From the NCBI GenBank assembly GCA_030425295.1, contig JAUIAT010000002.1:1-64000 (forward strand): a stretch of DNA of 64,000 nucleotides, written 5' to 3'. Both the position numbers and the translations under genes were made by a program. Shown piece after piece: positions 44,606 to 54,443 of the stretch. Every line of letters begins with the position of its first letter. Position 1 is the stretch's first letter. The notes below the pieces were generated by a model. It did no database searches, was not told the DNA's origin, and saw nothing but the letters and a program-made list of their open reading frames with translations. The DNA is from Gammaproteobacteria bacterium. Lineage in GTDB: Bacteria > Pseudomonadota > Gammaproteobacteria > JAUIAT01.

Positions 44606-46240
44606 CTAGCTAAAGCTTATTGCCTTACCTTGATACATTTCAATCTGTCGATGTCGATGCATCAGCCTAATTCTTGACACGCTTTCAGGCGAAAAAAAAC
44701 TGCTCTGGTGTGGAGAGATAAAATAACCATTCTCTTTATACAAAGAAACATCTTCTTCGTTTGGATGCTTGACTAACTCTTGTTGAAGCTTAGTTCCAAA
44801 TTTAGATGCCCTATGCAGAATTTCCATATAAGAAAATTTATTTACCTGGCACTCTTTACAGCAAGGTATTCTTACAAATGCCTCTACATTAGAAAGGTTA
44901 TCAATATATGAAAACCCAGGGTTTTTATGGGTAAATTTTTGTCCTTTTGGCAGCAGCTGAAAATTTGCCGCACCCAATACTTTTAAGTTTTTACCATATG
45001 TAGAAAATAATTTAATTAGCTCAGGCAACAGACTTTTCTCTGAACATCTTTTAGAAGGATTATGATTTTGATTAGGCTTGCTTTCTAAAAAATTATACAG
45101 CAAAAAATCATAAAATGAGTGCCGTGCCTGTTTAATAAAATCAAATTTAAGAGATACTTTTTTTGGCTTAGTAGGAGTACTTAAAAGGTCTGTAGAGGGG
45201 TCGTTTATCTTTAGCATAAATTCATAATTTTCACAAAATTTAGCAATGTGGTCTGTCAATTGTTTTAATGGATTAAATCCTGACAAAGCTACCAAGCAGT
45301 GAAGTTTGTTTTTGCAAGATAATGGAATAAATGAGATACAACGGGGGCTTGTGTTTATTCTTTTACTTTTTCCATTTTTTAAGTCTAAGTCCTTTAACAG
45401 TAGATTTTTTGTCTTAATATCATCAAATAAATCATTTAAAAAAGACTCACCTAGTTTTTTTGCTAGATCAGTTTCTTCAAAATAGTATAAATTTTCATGT
45501 GAAAAATTTGCTGAAGTTGCGGGATAAGGCGCACCTAGCTCACTATATTTTTTAATATAATCAAACCCTCTGAGCTTAACAGTAGAATTAAAATCTAACT
45601 GCAACTTTAACAACAACTGGAAATAAAGATATCTACTTTTACTTCTGAAAAAACTTCCAAATTTTTTGGGTGTAGTTTCACTTAGCACAGTCATCTCTTC
45701 GTCAATAGTCTCTTTAAATTTACTAAATGCTTCTTGCGTATCGCTCAAGACTGGGTAAGGTTTATTATATAACCCTCTATTAATACTATCATAATTAGCT
45801 AGCAAATAAGTCATGTCCAGTAAAAGATCCACCATATAGCTATAACTATGCTGATAAAAAGGGATTACATTTGTAGAGTCAATAGATACACTATTCAACT
45901 TTTTTCTATCTAGCAACTCAGTCAAGTTATAATACCCACCTGACTCACTTATATTTTCTTCCAGTACTCGCATTAGGTGATTTAGTTGGCAATTAAAATC
46001 TTCTAAAGATGCTTTTTTCCTGCGATGTATAAGGTTACGTGCCCACTTATCTGCTATTTCAGGGATTATCTTTGAATAAAGCTTTTCATCTAACTTACTT
46101 ATTGCCTCAGATAAAGAAGAGTACGCTACTTGTTTATTATTTTTTACACGTCGAGGTGGCTTTCTTTGCGTATAGACATAACCTTTAACGCTTGAGTGTT
46201 TTCTTTTTCTAGATTTTTTATATATTTCATATCGTTGCAT
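44606..46240 (-). CDS. Hypothetical protein, 544 residues, with basic N-terminus and PCCxxC motif
   Basis: I do not recognise the family with certainty. The first 35 residues are strongly basic in two clusters (KKSRKRKHSS and RKPPRRVKNNK), like a bipartite nuclear localisation signal. No signal peptide or membrane segment. Toward the C-terminus RIPCCKECQVNKF gives a P-C-C-x-x-C site as in the zinc site of cytidine-deaminase-like toxins, but I could not find the matching HAE motif, so this is weak. HRHRQIEMYQG is near the end. It stands alone between carA and recG and is a candidate effector (inference). Confidence 0.82.
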   Translation of the reverse strand: MQRYEIYKKSRKRKHSSVKGYVYTQRKPPRRVKNNKQVAYSSLSEAISKLDEKLYSKIIPEIADKWARNLIHRRKKASLEDFNCQLNHLMRVLEENISESGGYYNLTELLDRKKLNSVSIDSTNVIPFYQHSYSYMVDLLLDMTYLLANYDSINRGLYNKPYPVLSDTQEAFSKFKETIDEEMTVLSETTPKKFGSFFRSKSRYLYFQLLLKLQLDFNSTVKLRGFDYIKKYSELGAPYPATSANFSHENLYYFEETDLAKKLGESFLNDLFDDIKTKNLLLKDLDLKNGKSKRINTSPRCISFIPLSCKNKLHCLVALSGFNPLKQLTDHIAKFCENYEFMLKINDPSTDLLSTPTKPKKVSLKFDFIKQARHSFYDFLLYNFLESKPNQNHNPSKRCSEKSLLPELIKLFSTYGKNLKVLGAANFQLLPKGQKFTHKNPGFSYIDNLSNVEAFVRIPCCKECQVNKFSYMEILHRASKFGTKLQQELVKHPNEEDVSLYKENGYFISPHQSSFFSPESVSRIRLMHRHRQIEMYQGKAISFS

Positions 46241-46243
46241 TGT

Positions 46244-46272
46244 AGTATAAGCCCAATGTTAAAACTGGGCAA
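46244..46272 (-). promoter_or_regulatory. Promoter placed directly at the 544-residue gene start
   Basis: On the minus strand TTGCCC (46272-46267) and TATACT (46249-46244) are 17 bp apart. Only three bases separate the -10 box from the ATG at 46240, so transcription would start at or just inside the start codon, giving a leaderless mRNA. No ribosome site is seen. Confidence 0.4.
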
Positions 46273-46310
46273 ATCATACACAAAAAATTATATTGCAGCA
46301 AATATAAAAA

Positions 46311-48554
46311 TCAAACTTTCCCATATTCTGCATTATTGATAGTCCAGCGTTCAATAAGTGGATCTATATGAGATGGATAATCACTTAAGATAACTTTAGC
46401 AACTTTTTGGACCTCTGGGATCAAATCATGATCTCGCAGAATGTCAGCAATTTTGAATTTCATAATTCCAGCTTGGCGAGTACCAAGCACTTCCCCAGCC
46501 CCCCTAATCTCCATATCTTTCTGAGCAATTAAAAATCCATCATTGGAGTCACGCAAAACTGCAAGACGCTGTTTAGCTAATTCAGTGAGAGGGGGTTGAT
46601 ACATCAAAACACAATGACTAGCGATAGAGCCTCGACCTACCCGCCCACGCAGCTGATGAATTTGTGCGAGACCAAGGCGCTCAGGATTTTCAATAATCAT
46701 TAAGCTTGCATTTGGCACATCTACCCCGACCTCAATAACCGTAGTTGCGACCAAAAGATCAATTTCACCATTTGAAAATTTTTGCATTGCCTCATCTTTT
46801 TCAACAGGCTTCATACGACCATGAATCAAACCAATCTTTAACTCAGGCAAGCGCCCTTTAAGCAAAGCTGCAGTTGATTCAGCTGCCTGACACTGCAAAG
46901 ATTCAGAATCGTCAACTAAAGGGCAAACCCAATAAGCTTGCTTCCCCTGCTTACAATTCTCAAAAACTCTATTTATTATTTCATCACGACGTTGATTTGA
47001 TAGCACAGAAGTGGTTATTTCTTGGCGACCAGGCGGAAGTTCATCGATCACTGAATAATCTAAATCTGCATAGGCCGTCATTGCTAACGTGCGAGGAATT
47101 GGGGTCGCCGTCATAATTAATTGATGAGGGTGAAAACCATTCACAGCGCCTTTTTCCCTAAGCATTAAACGCTGATGAACACCAAAACGATGTTGCTCAT
47201 CAACCACAAGCAAACCAAGATTGAGGTAATTCACATCTTCTTGAAATAAAGAATGAGTGCCAATAATAATTTTGGTTTCACCGCTAAGAATCTTATCGAG
47301 CTTTTCTTGTCTAGATTTGCCCTTGTGGCTTCCAGTTAGTATATCAACTGTTATATTAGTGGATCCCGCGGTCATGCCGCGGGATGACAATTCATTTTTA
47401 TCGTGGAACGACAACTCGCCACCACTGTCATCCCGCGACGCACTTGCACTGTCATCCCACAGCGCACTTGTACTGTCATCCCGCGGCTTGACCGCGGGAT
47501 CCACAAAAAAATTTTGAATATTCTTAAAATGTTGCTCAGCTAGGATCTCCGTAGGTGCCATCAGTACAGCCTGATACCCATTACTTACAGCATTCAACAT
47601 TGAAAGTAATGCAATAATGGTCTTGCCTGAACCAACATCTCCCTGTAGAAGTCTTAGCATTGCATTATCAGATTTTAAATCTTCAGTAATTTCGTCCCAC
47701 ACTCTTAGTTGCGCTGAAGTTAGTTCAAATGGAAGATTAACAATAAATGCCTCAATAAACTTTTTCCCCTCAACAAACTGTGGTGATTTTTCAGCGTGCA
47801 TCATTTGCCTGAGCTTGAAGAAACTTAGCTGATGAGCCAGTAATTCTTCAAACGCCAAACGTTGCTGAGCTGCGTGCGAGCAGTCTTCTAAAAGATTAAT
47901 TTCTGCGTCTTTTGGTGGCTTATGCACATATTTCAAAGCCTCATGCAGCTGCCATAAATCAAACTCCTGCCTAACTGGTAGTGGCAACCATTCTTGAATT
48001 TGAGGTGTTGTATCAGCTAAACTTTCAAGTTCAGCCAGAGACTGATTTATCATTTTACGCCACTGTTTTTGCGATACACCCTCTGTAGTCGGATAGATAG
48101 GCGTAAGAGTCTGCTCAATCAGTTCCTCGCTGCCGGGGCCAATAATTCGATATTCAGGATGAAACATCTCACACCCGTAGTGACCAAATTTCACTTCTCC
48201 AAAACAACGAATACGAGAACCTTCTTTTGATAATTGAAACTGCTGGCCTGAATTAAAATAAAAAAAACAAAGCGTAATCACTCCCGTACCATCAGAGACT
48301 TTAACTGTAAGCATTCGGCGCTTAGCAAAAATAACACTCGCTGATTGAATTTCACCTTCTATTAAAACCTTTTGATCAGCTTGTAGAGAGTCAATAGGAA
48401 AAGTTCTAGTGCGATCCTGATAATGTAGCGGCAAATGGAAAAGTAAATCTTGTACAGATTTAATTCCAATATTTCCGAGGCGACCAGCAATTTTTTTGCC
48501 GACTCCTTTAAGTTCGGTGCATAGCTTTTTATCGAGGGTGTCTAGTAGGTACAT
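46311..48554 (-). CDS. recG: ATP-dependent DNA helicase RecG with repeat-derived insert
   Basis: RecG remodels stalled replication forks and R-loops. The protein has 747 residues (E. coli 693). The wedge/OB domain is at the N-terminus (GVGKKIAGRLGNIGI; FHPEYRI). Helicase motifs: Walker A GDVGSGKT, DEQHRFGVHQR, TATPIPRTLAMT and QLRGRVGRG. Residues about 351-399, between motif Ia (APTEILAEQHF) and LTGSHKGKSR, are extra and encoded by palindromic repeat DNA. The frame stays open, and all helicase motifs are intact, so the protein is probably active. It lies downstream of the spoT cluster on the same strand. Confidence 0.96.
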   Translation of the reverse strand: MYLLDTLDKKLCTELKGVGKKIAGRLGNIGIKSVQDLLFHLPLHYQDRTRTFPIDSLQADQKVLIEGEIQSASVIFAKRRMLTVKVSDGTGVITLCFFYFNSGQQFQLSKEGSRIRCFGEVKFGHYGCEMFHPEYRIIGPGSEELIEQTLTPIYPTTEGVSQKQWRKMINQSLAELESLADTTPQIQEWLPLPVRQEFDLWQLHEALKYVHKPPKDAEINLLEDCSHAAQQRLAFEELLAHQLSFFKLRQMMHAEKSPQFVEGKKFIEAFIVNLPFELTSAQLRVWDEITEDLKSDNAMLRLLQGDVGSGKTIIALLSMLNAVSNGYQAVLMAPTEILAEQHFKNIQNFFVDPAVKPRDDSTSALWDDSASASRDDSGGELSFHDKNELSSRGMTAGSTNITVDILTGSHKGKSRQEKLDKILSGETKIIIGTHSLFQEDVNYLNLGLLVVDEQHRFGVHQRLMLREKGAVNGFHPHQLIMTATPIPRTLAMTAYADLDYSVIDELPPGRQEITTSVLSNQRRDEIINRVFENCKQGKQAYWVCPLVDDSESLQCQAAESTAALLKGRLPELKIGLIHGRMKPVEKDEAMQKFSNGEIDLLVATTVIEVGVDVPNASLMIIENPERLGLAQIHQLRGRVGRGSIASHCVLMYQPPLTELAKQRLAVLRDSNDGFLIAQKDMEIRGAGEVLGTRQAGIMKFKIADILRDHDLIPEVQKVAKVILSDYPSHIDPLIERWTINNAEYGKV
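47359..47504. repeat. Palindromic repeat element inserted in frame in recG
   Basis: The 146-bp segment starts GTGGATCCCGCGG and ends CCGCGGGATCCAC, perfect inverted ends. Inside, ACTGTCATCCCGCGACGCA, ACTGTCATCCCACAGCGCA and ACTGTCATCCCGCGGC recur, so it is a palindrome with tandem sub-units. It encodes a Asp/Ser-rich insert (DDSTSALWDDSASASRDDS). Confidence 0.92.
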
Positions 48555-48692
48555 GAATAATCCATTTCAGATGGGATCAATAATTGTAAAATTATACTAT
48601 ATGCAAACTTATCTATGATCAAGACAGCTACGGCTGCACTCCTCAGTCTGAACAGATTTGGCTAGATAACAGCAAGGAATAGAAATCTCAAA

Positions 48693-49853
48693 TCAAGACA
48701 TCTCTCCGTAGACATCAGGAACAATGTGAAGCGACCCATCAGCGCCAACCCAAGCCGGAATATAAGTTACGAAAAGCGGCATACGCTCATTAAGCGCCAA
48801 CCATTTAGTCTTTCCTGAAGCAAGGTATCCATAAACCTCTGCCATACTCTTATTAGTATTATGCGTAATTAAATAGTAAAGCAGTGCCATTGGTTTCTCT
48901 AAGCGCATACAACCATGACTCAAAGCACGCATCGAGTGATTAAAGAACTCTTTTGCTGGTGTGTCATGCAAATATACATCATGATCATTTGCAAACATAA
49001 ACTTAACTACCCCTAAGGCATTATCATCTCCTGCGTCTTGCTTAATTAAATAAGGTAATTTAGCAGGACCGGCATAATACCCCCAATCAATAGTTGATGG
49101 ATCAATCTCTTTTGCCCCTTTATGCCAGTGCTCATATATTTTTAGATTATTTTCTTTAAAATAGTTAGGATCTTTAAGTGCATCATGGACAATTTCTTTT
49201 TCAGTAATTTCACCAGGGACTTTCCAAGTAGGGTTTAAAACAATTGTACGAATATTTGATGATAATTGAGGGGTTTTCCAGCCAGGCTCGCCAACTACAA
49301 CCTTCATATCTAAAATTGGAGTATAACCTTGATATACATCTAATTTATAAGCGGGGATATTAACCTGAATATACTTACTGTTTGCATTGACAGGAATTGA
49401 AGCCCAACGCTTCATACTCTCTCCCATCATATAAATGCGTTCTTTAGGAGTTATATTTAACTGTTTGATTGTGCTTTGATTTATCGCACCATTAACACTT
49501 AAACCATGCAACCATTGAAAATGCCGAACTGCATTAACCATTGAACGATCATGCACATTACTATCGCTTTTTTCATAAGCAGGCAATTCACCAAGCTCAA
49601 TTAAACGCTCACGGATGAGTGGCACACTAGAATCTTTAGAGCCTAAATATAAGACCTTGTTATAAGGAATTTGCGGCCAGGGTTTGTCAGATAATTTTTC
49701 ATACTTAGCCATTGCCTGATAAAGACGATGAACCTGAGGATGATTGCTATTTTGGACTAGATCTGCATAATTATTTGCCCCACCGTACGTACCACACCCG
49801 GATAATAGTGATAAAATGCCGGCAAAAAAAATAGATCTATAAACTGTATGCAT
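48693..49853 (-). CDS. L,D-transpeptidase lipoprotein with peptidoglycan-binding domain
   Basis: The enzyme is expected to form 3-3 crosslinks in peptidoglycan or attach proteins to it. The signal peptide ends in LLSGC (Cys20), a lipobox. A peptidoglycan-binding domain spans about 70-135 (VNAVRHFQWLHGLSVNGAINQSTI is its core region, split here over residues 107-130). The YkuD catalytic domain has HDTP at 296-299 and SHGCMRLE at 312-319 with nucleophile Cys315. The order of domains matches YcbB/LdtD-like enzymes, though shorter (386 versus 615). The gene is separate from ridA by 48 bp on the same strand. Confidence 0.9.
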   Translation of the reverse strand: MHTVYRSIFFAGILSLLSGCGTYGGANNYADLVQNSNHPQVHRLYQAMAKYEKLSDKPWPQIPYNKVLYLGSKDSSVPLIRERLIELGELPAYEKSDSNVHDRSMVNAVRHFQWLHGLSVNGAINQSTIKQLNITPKERIYMMGESMKRWASIPVNANSKYIQVNIPAYKLDVYQGYTPILDMKVVVGEPGWKTPQLSSNIRTIVLNPTWKVPGEITEKEIVHDALKDPNYFKENNLKIYEHWHKGAKEIDPSTIDWGYYAGPAKLPYLIKQDAGDDNALGVVKFMFANDHDVYLHDTPAKEFFNHSMRALSHGCMRLEKPMALLYYLITHNTNKSMAEVYGYLASGKTKWLALNERMPLFVTYIPAWVGADGSLHIVPDVYGEMS

Positions 49854-49901
49854 CTTCCAACATCCTTGTTGTAAAAATTACCCACTATAACTTAATATAA
49901 G

Positions 49902-50282
49902 CTATAACCCATCATAAATAGTAGCTGTTAATTCAATTTCTGCGCCCTTAGGCAATCCACTAACCTCAACAGCAGCTCTTGCAGGAAATGGAGCATCAAA
50001 AAATCGTTGCATGACATCATTTACAACCGAAAACCGCCCCATATCAACCAAATAAATAGTTAACTGCACAATATTAGACAGATTAACTCCAACTTCTTTA
50101 ACTATAGCATCTAAATTTCTAAAAGATTGTAAAGCTTGAGCCTCAAATCCACCATCAACCAAGTCACCAGTGATGGGATCCATCCCAATCTGCCCTGACA
50201 CATAAATGGTGTCTCCAGCCTTTATCGCTTGAGAGTAAGGACCAATAGCTTTGGGTGCTTTATCAGTACTAATAACTTTCAT
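49902..50282 (-). CDS. ridA: RidA family enamine/imine deaminase
   Basis: RidA hydrolyses reactive 2-aminoacrylate imines formed by threonine/serine dehydratases. The 126-residue protein has IGPYSQAIKAGDTIYVSGQ, the Arg in FPARAAVEVSGLPKGAEIEL and Tyr17-type residue of the active site. The ATG at 50282 overlaps the spoT stop (TGATG), so it is cotranslated with spoT; a TTG at 50285 is less likely. The spoT-ridA pairing is known in gammaproteobacteria. Confidence 0.95.
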   Translation of the reverse strand: MKVISTDKAPKAIGPYSQAIKAGDTIYVSGQIGMDPITGDLVDGGFEAQALQSFRNLDAIVKEVGVNLSNIVQLTIYLVDMGRFSVVNDVMQRFFDAPFPARAAVEVSGLPKGAEIELTATIYDGL

Positions 50283-52402
50283 CAACTAACAACTCTCTGC
50301 AACTTTAATACACAACTAAGTTTTTTAAGCCCGCGAATGATTTGTGCCAAATGTTTTCTATCTTTAACCTGAACTGTTATGGTTAACTCATAATGATCTT
50401 CATCACGCTCACCAATTTTTAAATCAGAAATACTTGATTCAGCATCTGAAATTTCTTTGGTGATTGCGGCTAAAACACCTTTACCATTAACAACGCTTAC
50501 AAAAATATTAACATCAAACTCACCAACAACATCATCAGCCCAAACCACAGCCATAAAATGATTAGGATCATGTCTAGCACCTGCAATCTTAGAACACTGC
50601 TGGTGATGTATATACAATCCGCGTCCAGAGCGCAAGATACTCACAATCGGGTCGCCAGGAATGGGATGACAGCATGGAGCATAATTAACTACTATACCTT
50701 CAGTACCTTTAATTTGCACAGGTTTAATATCATCGCTATATTTTTCTGAGTCTTTGTTATCATTTGCAAGAGCCAATACCCTCTCAGCGACAACATGAGA
50801 CATTCTGTTGCCCATGCCAATACTCTCTAACAAATCATCCCACTTTTCAAGACCAGCTTCATTAATAACAACTTCTTTAATTTTATCTGTTAATTTGTTC
50901 TTAGATTTACCATGAACTCTTAGTGCTTTGGATAGCATTTCCTCACCAAGAACAATAGATTGAGAACGTTGTTGGTTTTTCAAATAATGTCGAATACAGC
51001 TTCTTGCCTTACCTGTTACTACAAAGTTAAGCCAAGCAGGGTTTGGACGCGCGCCTTTTGAAGTTATAATTTCAACTGACTGGCCATTACTTAAAATTGT
51101 AGACAGTGGGGCCAGCTTATGATCAATTTTACAAGCAATACATGCATTACCAATATCTGTGTGAACGGCATAAGCAAAATCCACAGCTGTTGCACGCTTA
51201 GGCAATTCAAAAATACTCCCTTTGGGACTAAAAACATAAACTTCATCGGGGAATAAGTCGATTTTGACGTTTTCAATGAACTCTAATGAACTGCCCGTGC
51301 TCTTTTGCATTTCAACTAAATTACTAAGCCATTGCTGATTTTTAATACTCTTAGCATCTGGCTCAGCAGTTCCTTCTTTATAAAGCCAGTGTGCTGCAAT
51401 ACCTTTTTGTGCGAATTGATCCATAGTGTTAGTTCTGATCTGGACCTCTACTGGCACTCCATGCGGCCCAAATAAAGTTGAATGAATTGACTGATAGCCA
51501 TTAGATTTTGGCAACGCAATATAATCTTTGAATCTCTCAGGAATAGGCTTATAAAGATTATGGACAACCCCAAGCGCCCTATAACAATTATCTCTGGTAT
51601 CAACAACTATTCTAAAAGCATAAACATCTAAAATATCTTCAAATCTACGCCCTTTATCGCGCATTTTACGATAAATACTAAATAAATGTTTTTCACGAGT
51701 TGTTACTTCAAAAAATGGAATCTTATGAGACTGCAGGCCTGCTCTTATATCATAGTTAATTTCTTCAAGGATATTTTTACGATAACCACGAGCTTTGCGC
51801 ATAGCCTCCTTTACCGCGCGATACCTTTGCCGATAAAGACAGGCAAACCCTAGCTCTTCAAGCTCGACAGAAATTTCGTGCATACCTAAACGCTGTGCTA
51901 CTGGGGCAAAAATATCTAGAGTTTCCCTAGCAATACGACGTCTTTTGTGTGGGGGTAAAGGCTCGAGAGTTCTCATGTTATGTAAGCGATCCGCAAGCTT
52001 TACAATAATTACGCGAATATCTTCTGACATCGCCAGAACCATCTTACGAAAATTTTCTGCTTGCGCCTCAGCTCGAGAATTAAATTCAATCTGTGTTAGC
52101 TTACTAACACCCTCAACCAATTCAGCAACTTCCTCGCCAAAATGTTTTTTAAGGTATTGATTTGTAAGTGTTGTGTCTTCTATGACATCATGCAAAAGAG
52201 CTGATGCAAGAGTACTTTGATCCATCTTTAGATCAGCCAATATACTAGCAACAGCCACTGGATGAGTAATATAAGGGTCGCCGCTGTAACGTTTTTGGCC
52301 ACGATGAGCTTGCTGAGCCACCAAATATGCTTTGTGGATATAGTCTATTTGATCACTTGTTAAGTAATCTAATTTCTTTCTAAACTTTCGAAAGAGGCCC
52401 AA
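50282..52402 (-). CDS. spoT: Bifunctional (p)ppGpp synthetase/hydrolase SpoT
   Basis: The enzyme makes and degrades ppGpp in response to starvation. The protein has 706 residues (E. coli SpoT 702). It has the HD hydrolase domain with HPVAVA and LLHDVIEDT, the synthetase domain (YQSIHSTLFGPHG), the TGS domain (DEVYVFSPKGSIFELP) and a C-terminal ACT domain (ESSISDLKIGERDEDHYELT). An intact HD motif argues for SpoT rather than RelA. It is encoded downstream of rpoZ, as in E. coli, and is followed by ridA. Confidence 0.97.
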   Translation of the reverse strand: MGLFRKFRKKLDYLTSDQIDYIHKAYLVAQQAHRGQKRYSGDPYITHPVAVASILADLKMDQSTLASALLHDVIEDTTLTNQYLKKHFGEEVAELVEGVSKLTQIEFNSRAEAQAENFRKMVLAMSEDIRVIIVKLADRLHNMRTLEPLPPHKRRRIARETLDIFAPVAQRLGMHEISVELEELGFACLYRQRYRAVKEAMRKARGYRKNILEEINYDIRAGLQSHKIPFFEVTTREKHLFSIYRKMRDKGRRFEDILDVYAFRIVVDTRDNCYRALGVVHNLYKPIPERFKDYIALPKSNGYQSIHSTLFGPHGVPVEVQIRTNTMDQFAQKGIAAHWLYKEGTAEPDAKSIKNQQWLSNLVEMQKSTGSSLEFIENVKIDLFPDEVYVFSPKGSIFELPKRATAVDFAYAVHTDIGNACIACKIDHKLAPLSTILSNGQSVEIITSKGARPNPAWLNFVVTGKARSCIRHYLKNQQRSQSIVLGEEMLSKALRVHGKSKNKLTDKIKEVVINEAGLEKWDDLLESIGMGNRMSHVVAERVLALANDNKDSEKYSDDIKPVQIKGTEGIVVNYAPCCHPIPGDPIVSILRSGRGLYIHHQQCSKIAGARHDPNHFMAVVWADDVVGEFDVNIFVSVVNGKGVLAAITKEISDAESSISDLKIGERDEDHYELTITVQVKDRKHLAQIIRGLKKLSCVLKLQRVVS

Positions 52403-52498
52403 AAGTCACCCCCTATCGTTACCAAATGAACCCTACTTCACAAATCTTTACAAAAATACAGATAAGTGCCTGGCATAAAGTCAATTTTGAAAGCAAAA

Positions 52499-52705
52499 TT
52501 ATTCAGCTTCTTCAGCAATAACCTTAGGGTCAATTTTGTTTTCTTCGATCTCTCGTAAAGCAACAACTGTTGGCTTGTCATTATCCCAAGGAACAAGTGG
52601 CTCAGTGCCATATTCTATTTGTCTTGCACGCTTAGAAGATAGTAAAACTAGTTCAAAACGATTTTCAACTTTATCAAGACAATCTTCAACTGTAATTCGA
52701 GCCAT
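52499..52705 (-). CDS. rpoZ: DNA-directed RNA polymerase omega subunit
   Basis: Omega helps assembly of RNA polymerase and forms the ppGpp site 1 with beta-prime. The 68-residue protein has the conserved start [23 protein letters not shown] core (residues 1-23 as family hallmark) and RARQIEYG, with [10 protein letters not shown] near the end. It is shorter than E. coli omega (91) at the C-terminus, as in many gammaproteobacteria. It lies between gmk and spoT. Confidence 0.96.
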   Translation of the reverse strand: MARITVEDCLDKVENRFELVLLSSKRARQIEYGTEPLVPWDNDKPTVVALREIEENKIDPKVIAEEAE

Positions 52706-52813
52706 TTTTCACTCCAAATTCTGCATTATAAAAATCAGCACTCTTTTTACTCTATTTTACTTCATAAATCAATATAAGTGAAGAAATTAGAAAGTAGCTG
52801 TTAACAACAGGTC

Positions 52814-53425
52814 CTAACCCAACAATTTGGAAATAATACCAGGATCAATATCTAATCTGTTGTCACGCTTTAAACGCTGAGATCTAACTATAGACTTAAG
52901 ATCATCTAAAGCAGACTCGAACACATCGTTAACAACCAAATAATCAAATTCATGAGCATGAGAAATTTCTAGTGAAGCCTCAAGCAAACGTCTTTCTATA
53001 ACTTCTGGTTTATCTTGCTCTCTTTTTTCTAGCCTATCACGAAGATCTGCAATTGAAGGGGGCAGGATAAAGATTGAAACACTTTCAGGAAACAATTTTC
53101 TAACCTGCTGAGCCCCCTGATAATCTATCTCTAGTATTACATCAAAATTTTCAGATAACTTATTACTAACCCAAGTTTTTGACGTACCATAAAAATGCCC
53201 AAACACCTCAGCATACTCTAAAAACTCACCTGCATGGACTTTATTTTTAAACTCTGATTCAGTCACAAAATTATAATGAACACCTGCCTCTTCTTTCTCA
53301 CGCTTTGTACGAGTTGTGGTTGAAATTGAAATTATAATTTTATCAACTTCAGAGACTAACCTATTTACCAAGCTAGTTTTACCACAACCTGATGGAGCAG
53401 CAATAATATACAATGTCCCGGACAT
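52814..53425 (-). CDS. gmk: Guanylate kinase
   Basis: The enzyme phosphorylates GMP/dGMP. The 203-residue protein has Walker A APSGCGKTSL at 9-18, STTTRTKREKEEAGVHY (GMP site), EYAEVFGHFYGT and EIDYQGAQQVR. It starts 9 bp after the yicC stop and is probably cotranscribed with it. The 52706-52813 gap to rpoZ has a GTTAACAACAGGTCCTAA segment that may be a MITE tip. Confidence 0.97.
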   Translation of the reverse strand: MSGTLYIIAAPSGCGKTSLVNRLVSEVDKIIISISTTTRTKREKEEAGVHYNFVTESEFKNKVHAGEFLEYAEVFGHFYGTSKTWVSNKLSENFDVILEIDYQGAQQVRKLFPESVSIFILPPSIADLRDRLEKREQDKPEVIERRLLEASLEISHAHEFDYLVVNDVFESALDDLKSIVRSQRLKRDNRLDIDPGIISKLLG

Positions 53426-53434
53426 ACCTAAACC

Positions 53435-54301
53435 CTACTCAATGTTTTGAATTTGTTCTTTCATTTGATCAATTTCAGTTTTCATATCAATAGCAATCTG
53501 CGTCATCTCAGTGTCAGGAGATTTGGCAGATAACGTATTAGCCTCGCGATTCAATTCTTGCATCATAAAATCAAGTCGTCGCCCAACTGGCTTTTCAGAC
53601 TCACCTAACAAAAATTTAACTTGATCAATATGAGCTCTTAATCTTTCAAGCTCTTCACTAATATCGGCTTTGCTAGCAAGGATTGAGATTTCATGCTCTA
53701 ACCTCTGAGGATCAAGCTCATCTTTAATTTCAGAAAGTCGCTCAACAATTTTTTCTCTCATTAATTTCTGCATTGGTGAGCGTCGAGCATCAGCCTTATC
53801 AACCGATTTACTTAAGGATTCTAAATGTTCTTTTAAATAACCATGTAAAACAGAACCTTCTCGCTCACGTTCCTCAATGAAATGTTTTAAAGCCAAATCG
53901 AATACATCTAGCACCGGTCTAAATGCAGCCTCAATATTACCATCTTTAACTTCAACAACACCTGGCCAACGTAACACATCAATTAAATTGATACTATTTG
54001 CAACAGAAACTTCATGATGCAATTCTTGCGCCTCGAGAAGCAATTGTTTTGCCAAATCAGAATTTACATTTAAATTACTACCTATATCAGAACCTGGCCT
54101 AAACTTAATGAAAATTTCTATCCGGCCTCGTTTGCAATATTCACCTATAATTTTTCTTAGCTCAGGCTCAAGAGATCGAAGATTTTCAGGAATCTTTAAA
54201 AAAAGCTCCAAATACCTATGGTTTACCGCCCTTATCTCAATAGAAACATCTCCCCACTCACCCCTATGACTCTGACTAGCATAAGCCGTCATGCTTTTCA
54301 T
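53435..54301 (-). CDS. yicC: YicC family endoribonuclease
   Basis: The 288-residue protein matches YicC (E. coli 287): N-terminal MKSMTAYASQS, EIRAVNHRYLELFLKIP, then the DUF1732 C-terminal region EEIERLRAHIDQ-like (EELERLRAHIDQV), GRRLDFMMQELNREANTLSAKS and IDMKTEIDQMKEQIQNIE at the very end. YicC is reported as an endoribonuclease that influences RyhB and pnp. ATG 54301 follows TTTGGAG. It heads the yicC-gmk-rpoZ-spoT-ridA series. Confidence 0.95.
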   Translation of the reverse strand: MKSMTAYASQSHRGEWGDVSIEIRAVNHRYLELFLKIPENLRSLEPELRKIIGEYCKRGRIEIFIKFRPGSDIGSNLNVNSDLAKQLLLEAQELHHEVSVANSINLIDVLRWPGVVEVKDGNIEAAFRPVLDVFDLALKHFIEEREREGSVLHGYLKEHLESLSKSVDKADARRSPMQKLMREKIVERLSEIKDELDPQRLEHEISILASKADISEELERLRAHIDQVKFLLGESEKPVGRRLDFMMQELNREANTLSAKSPDTEMTQIAIDMKTEIDQMKEQIQNIE

Positions 54302-54443
54302 TAGTTAAAACTCCAAAATGTAAATATATTTGGCCTAAGGTTAGCACACCTGTACTTTAAAGAACACTTCATGGCCTTCATGCCCTAGCAATCTTCTCAA
54401 TTAACTGTTAAAAAATAGTGGTAATAACAAATGGAGAAAAAAC

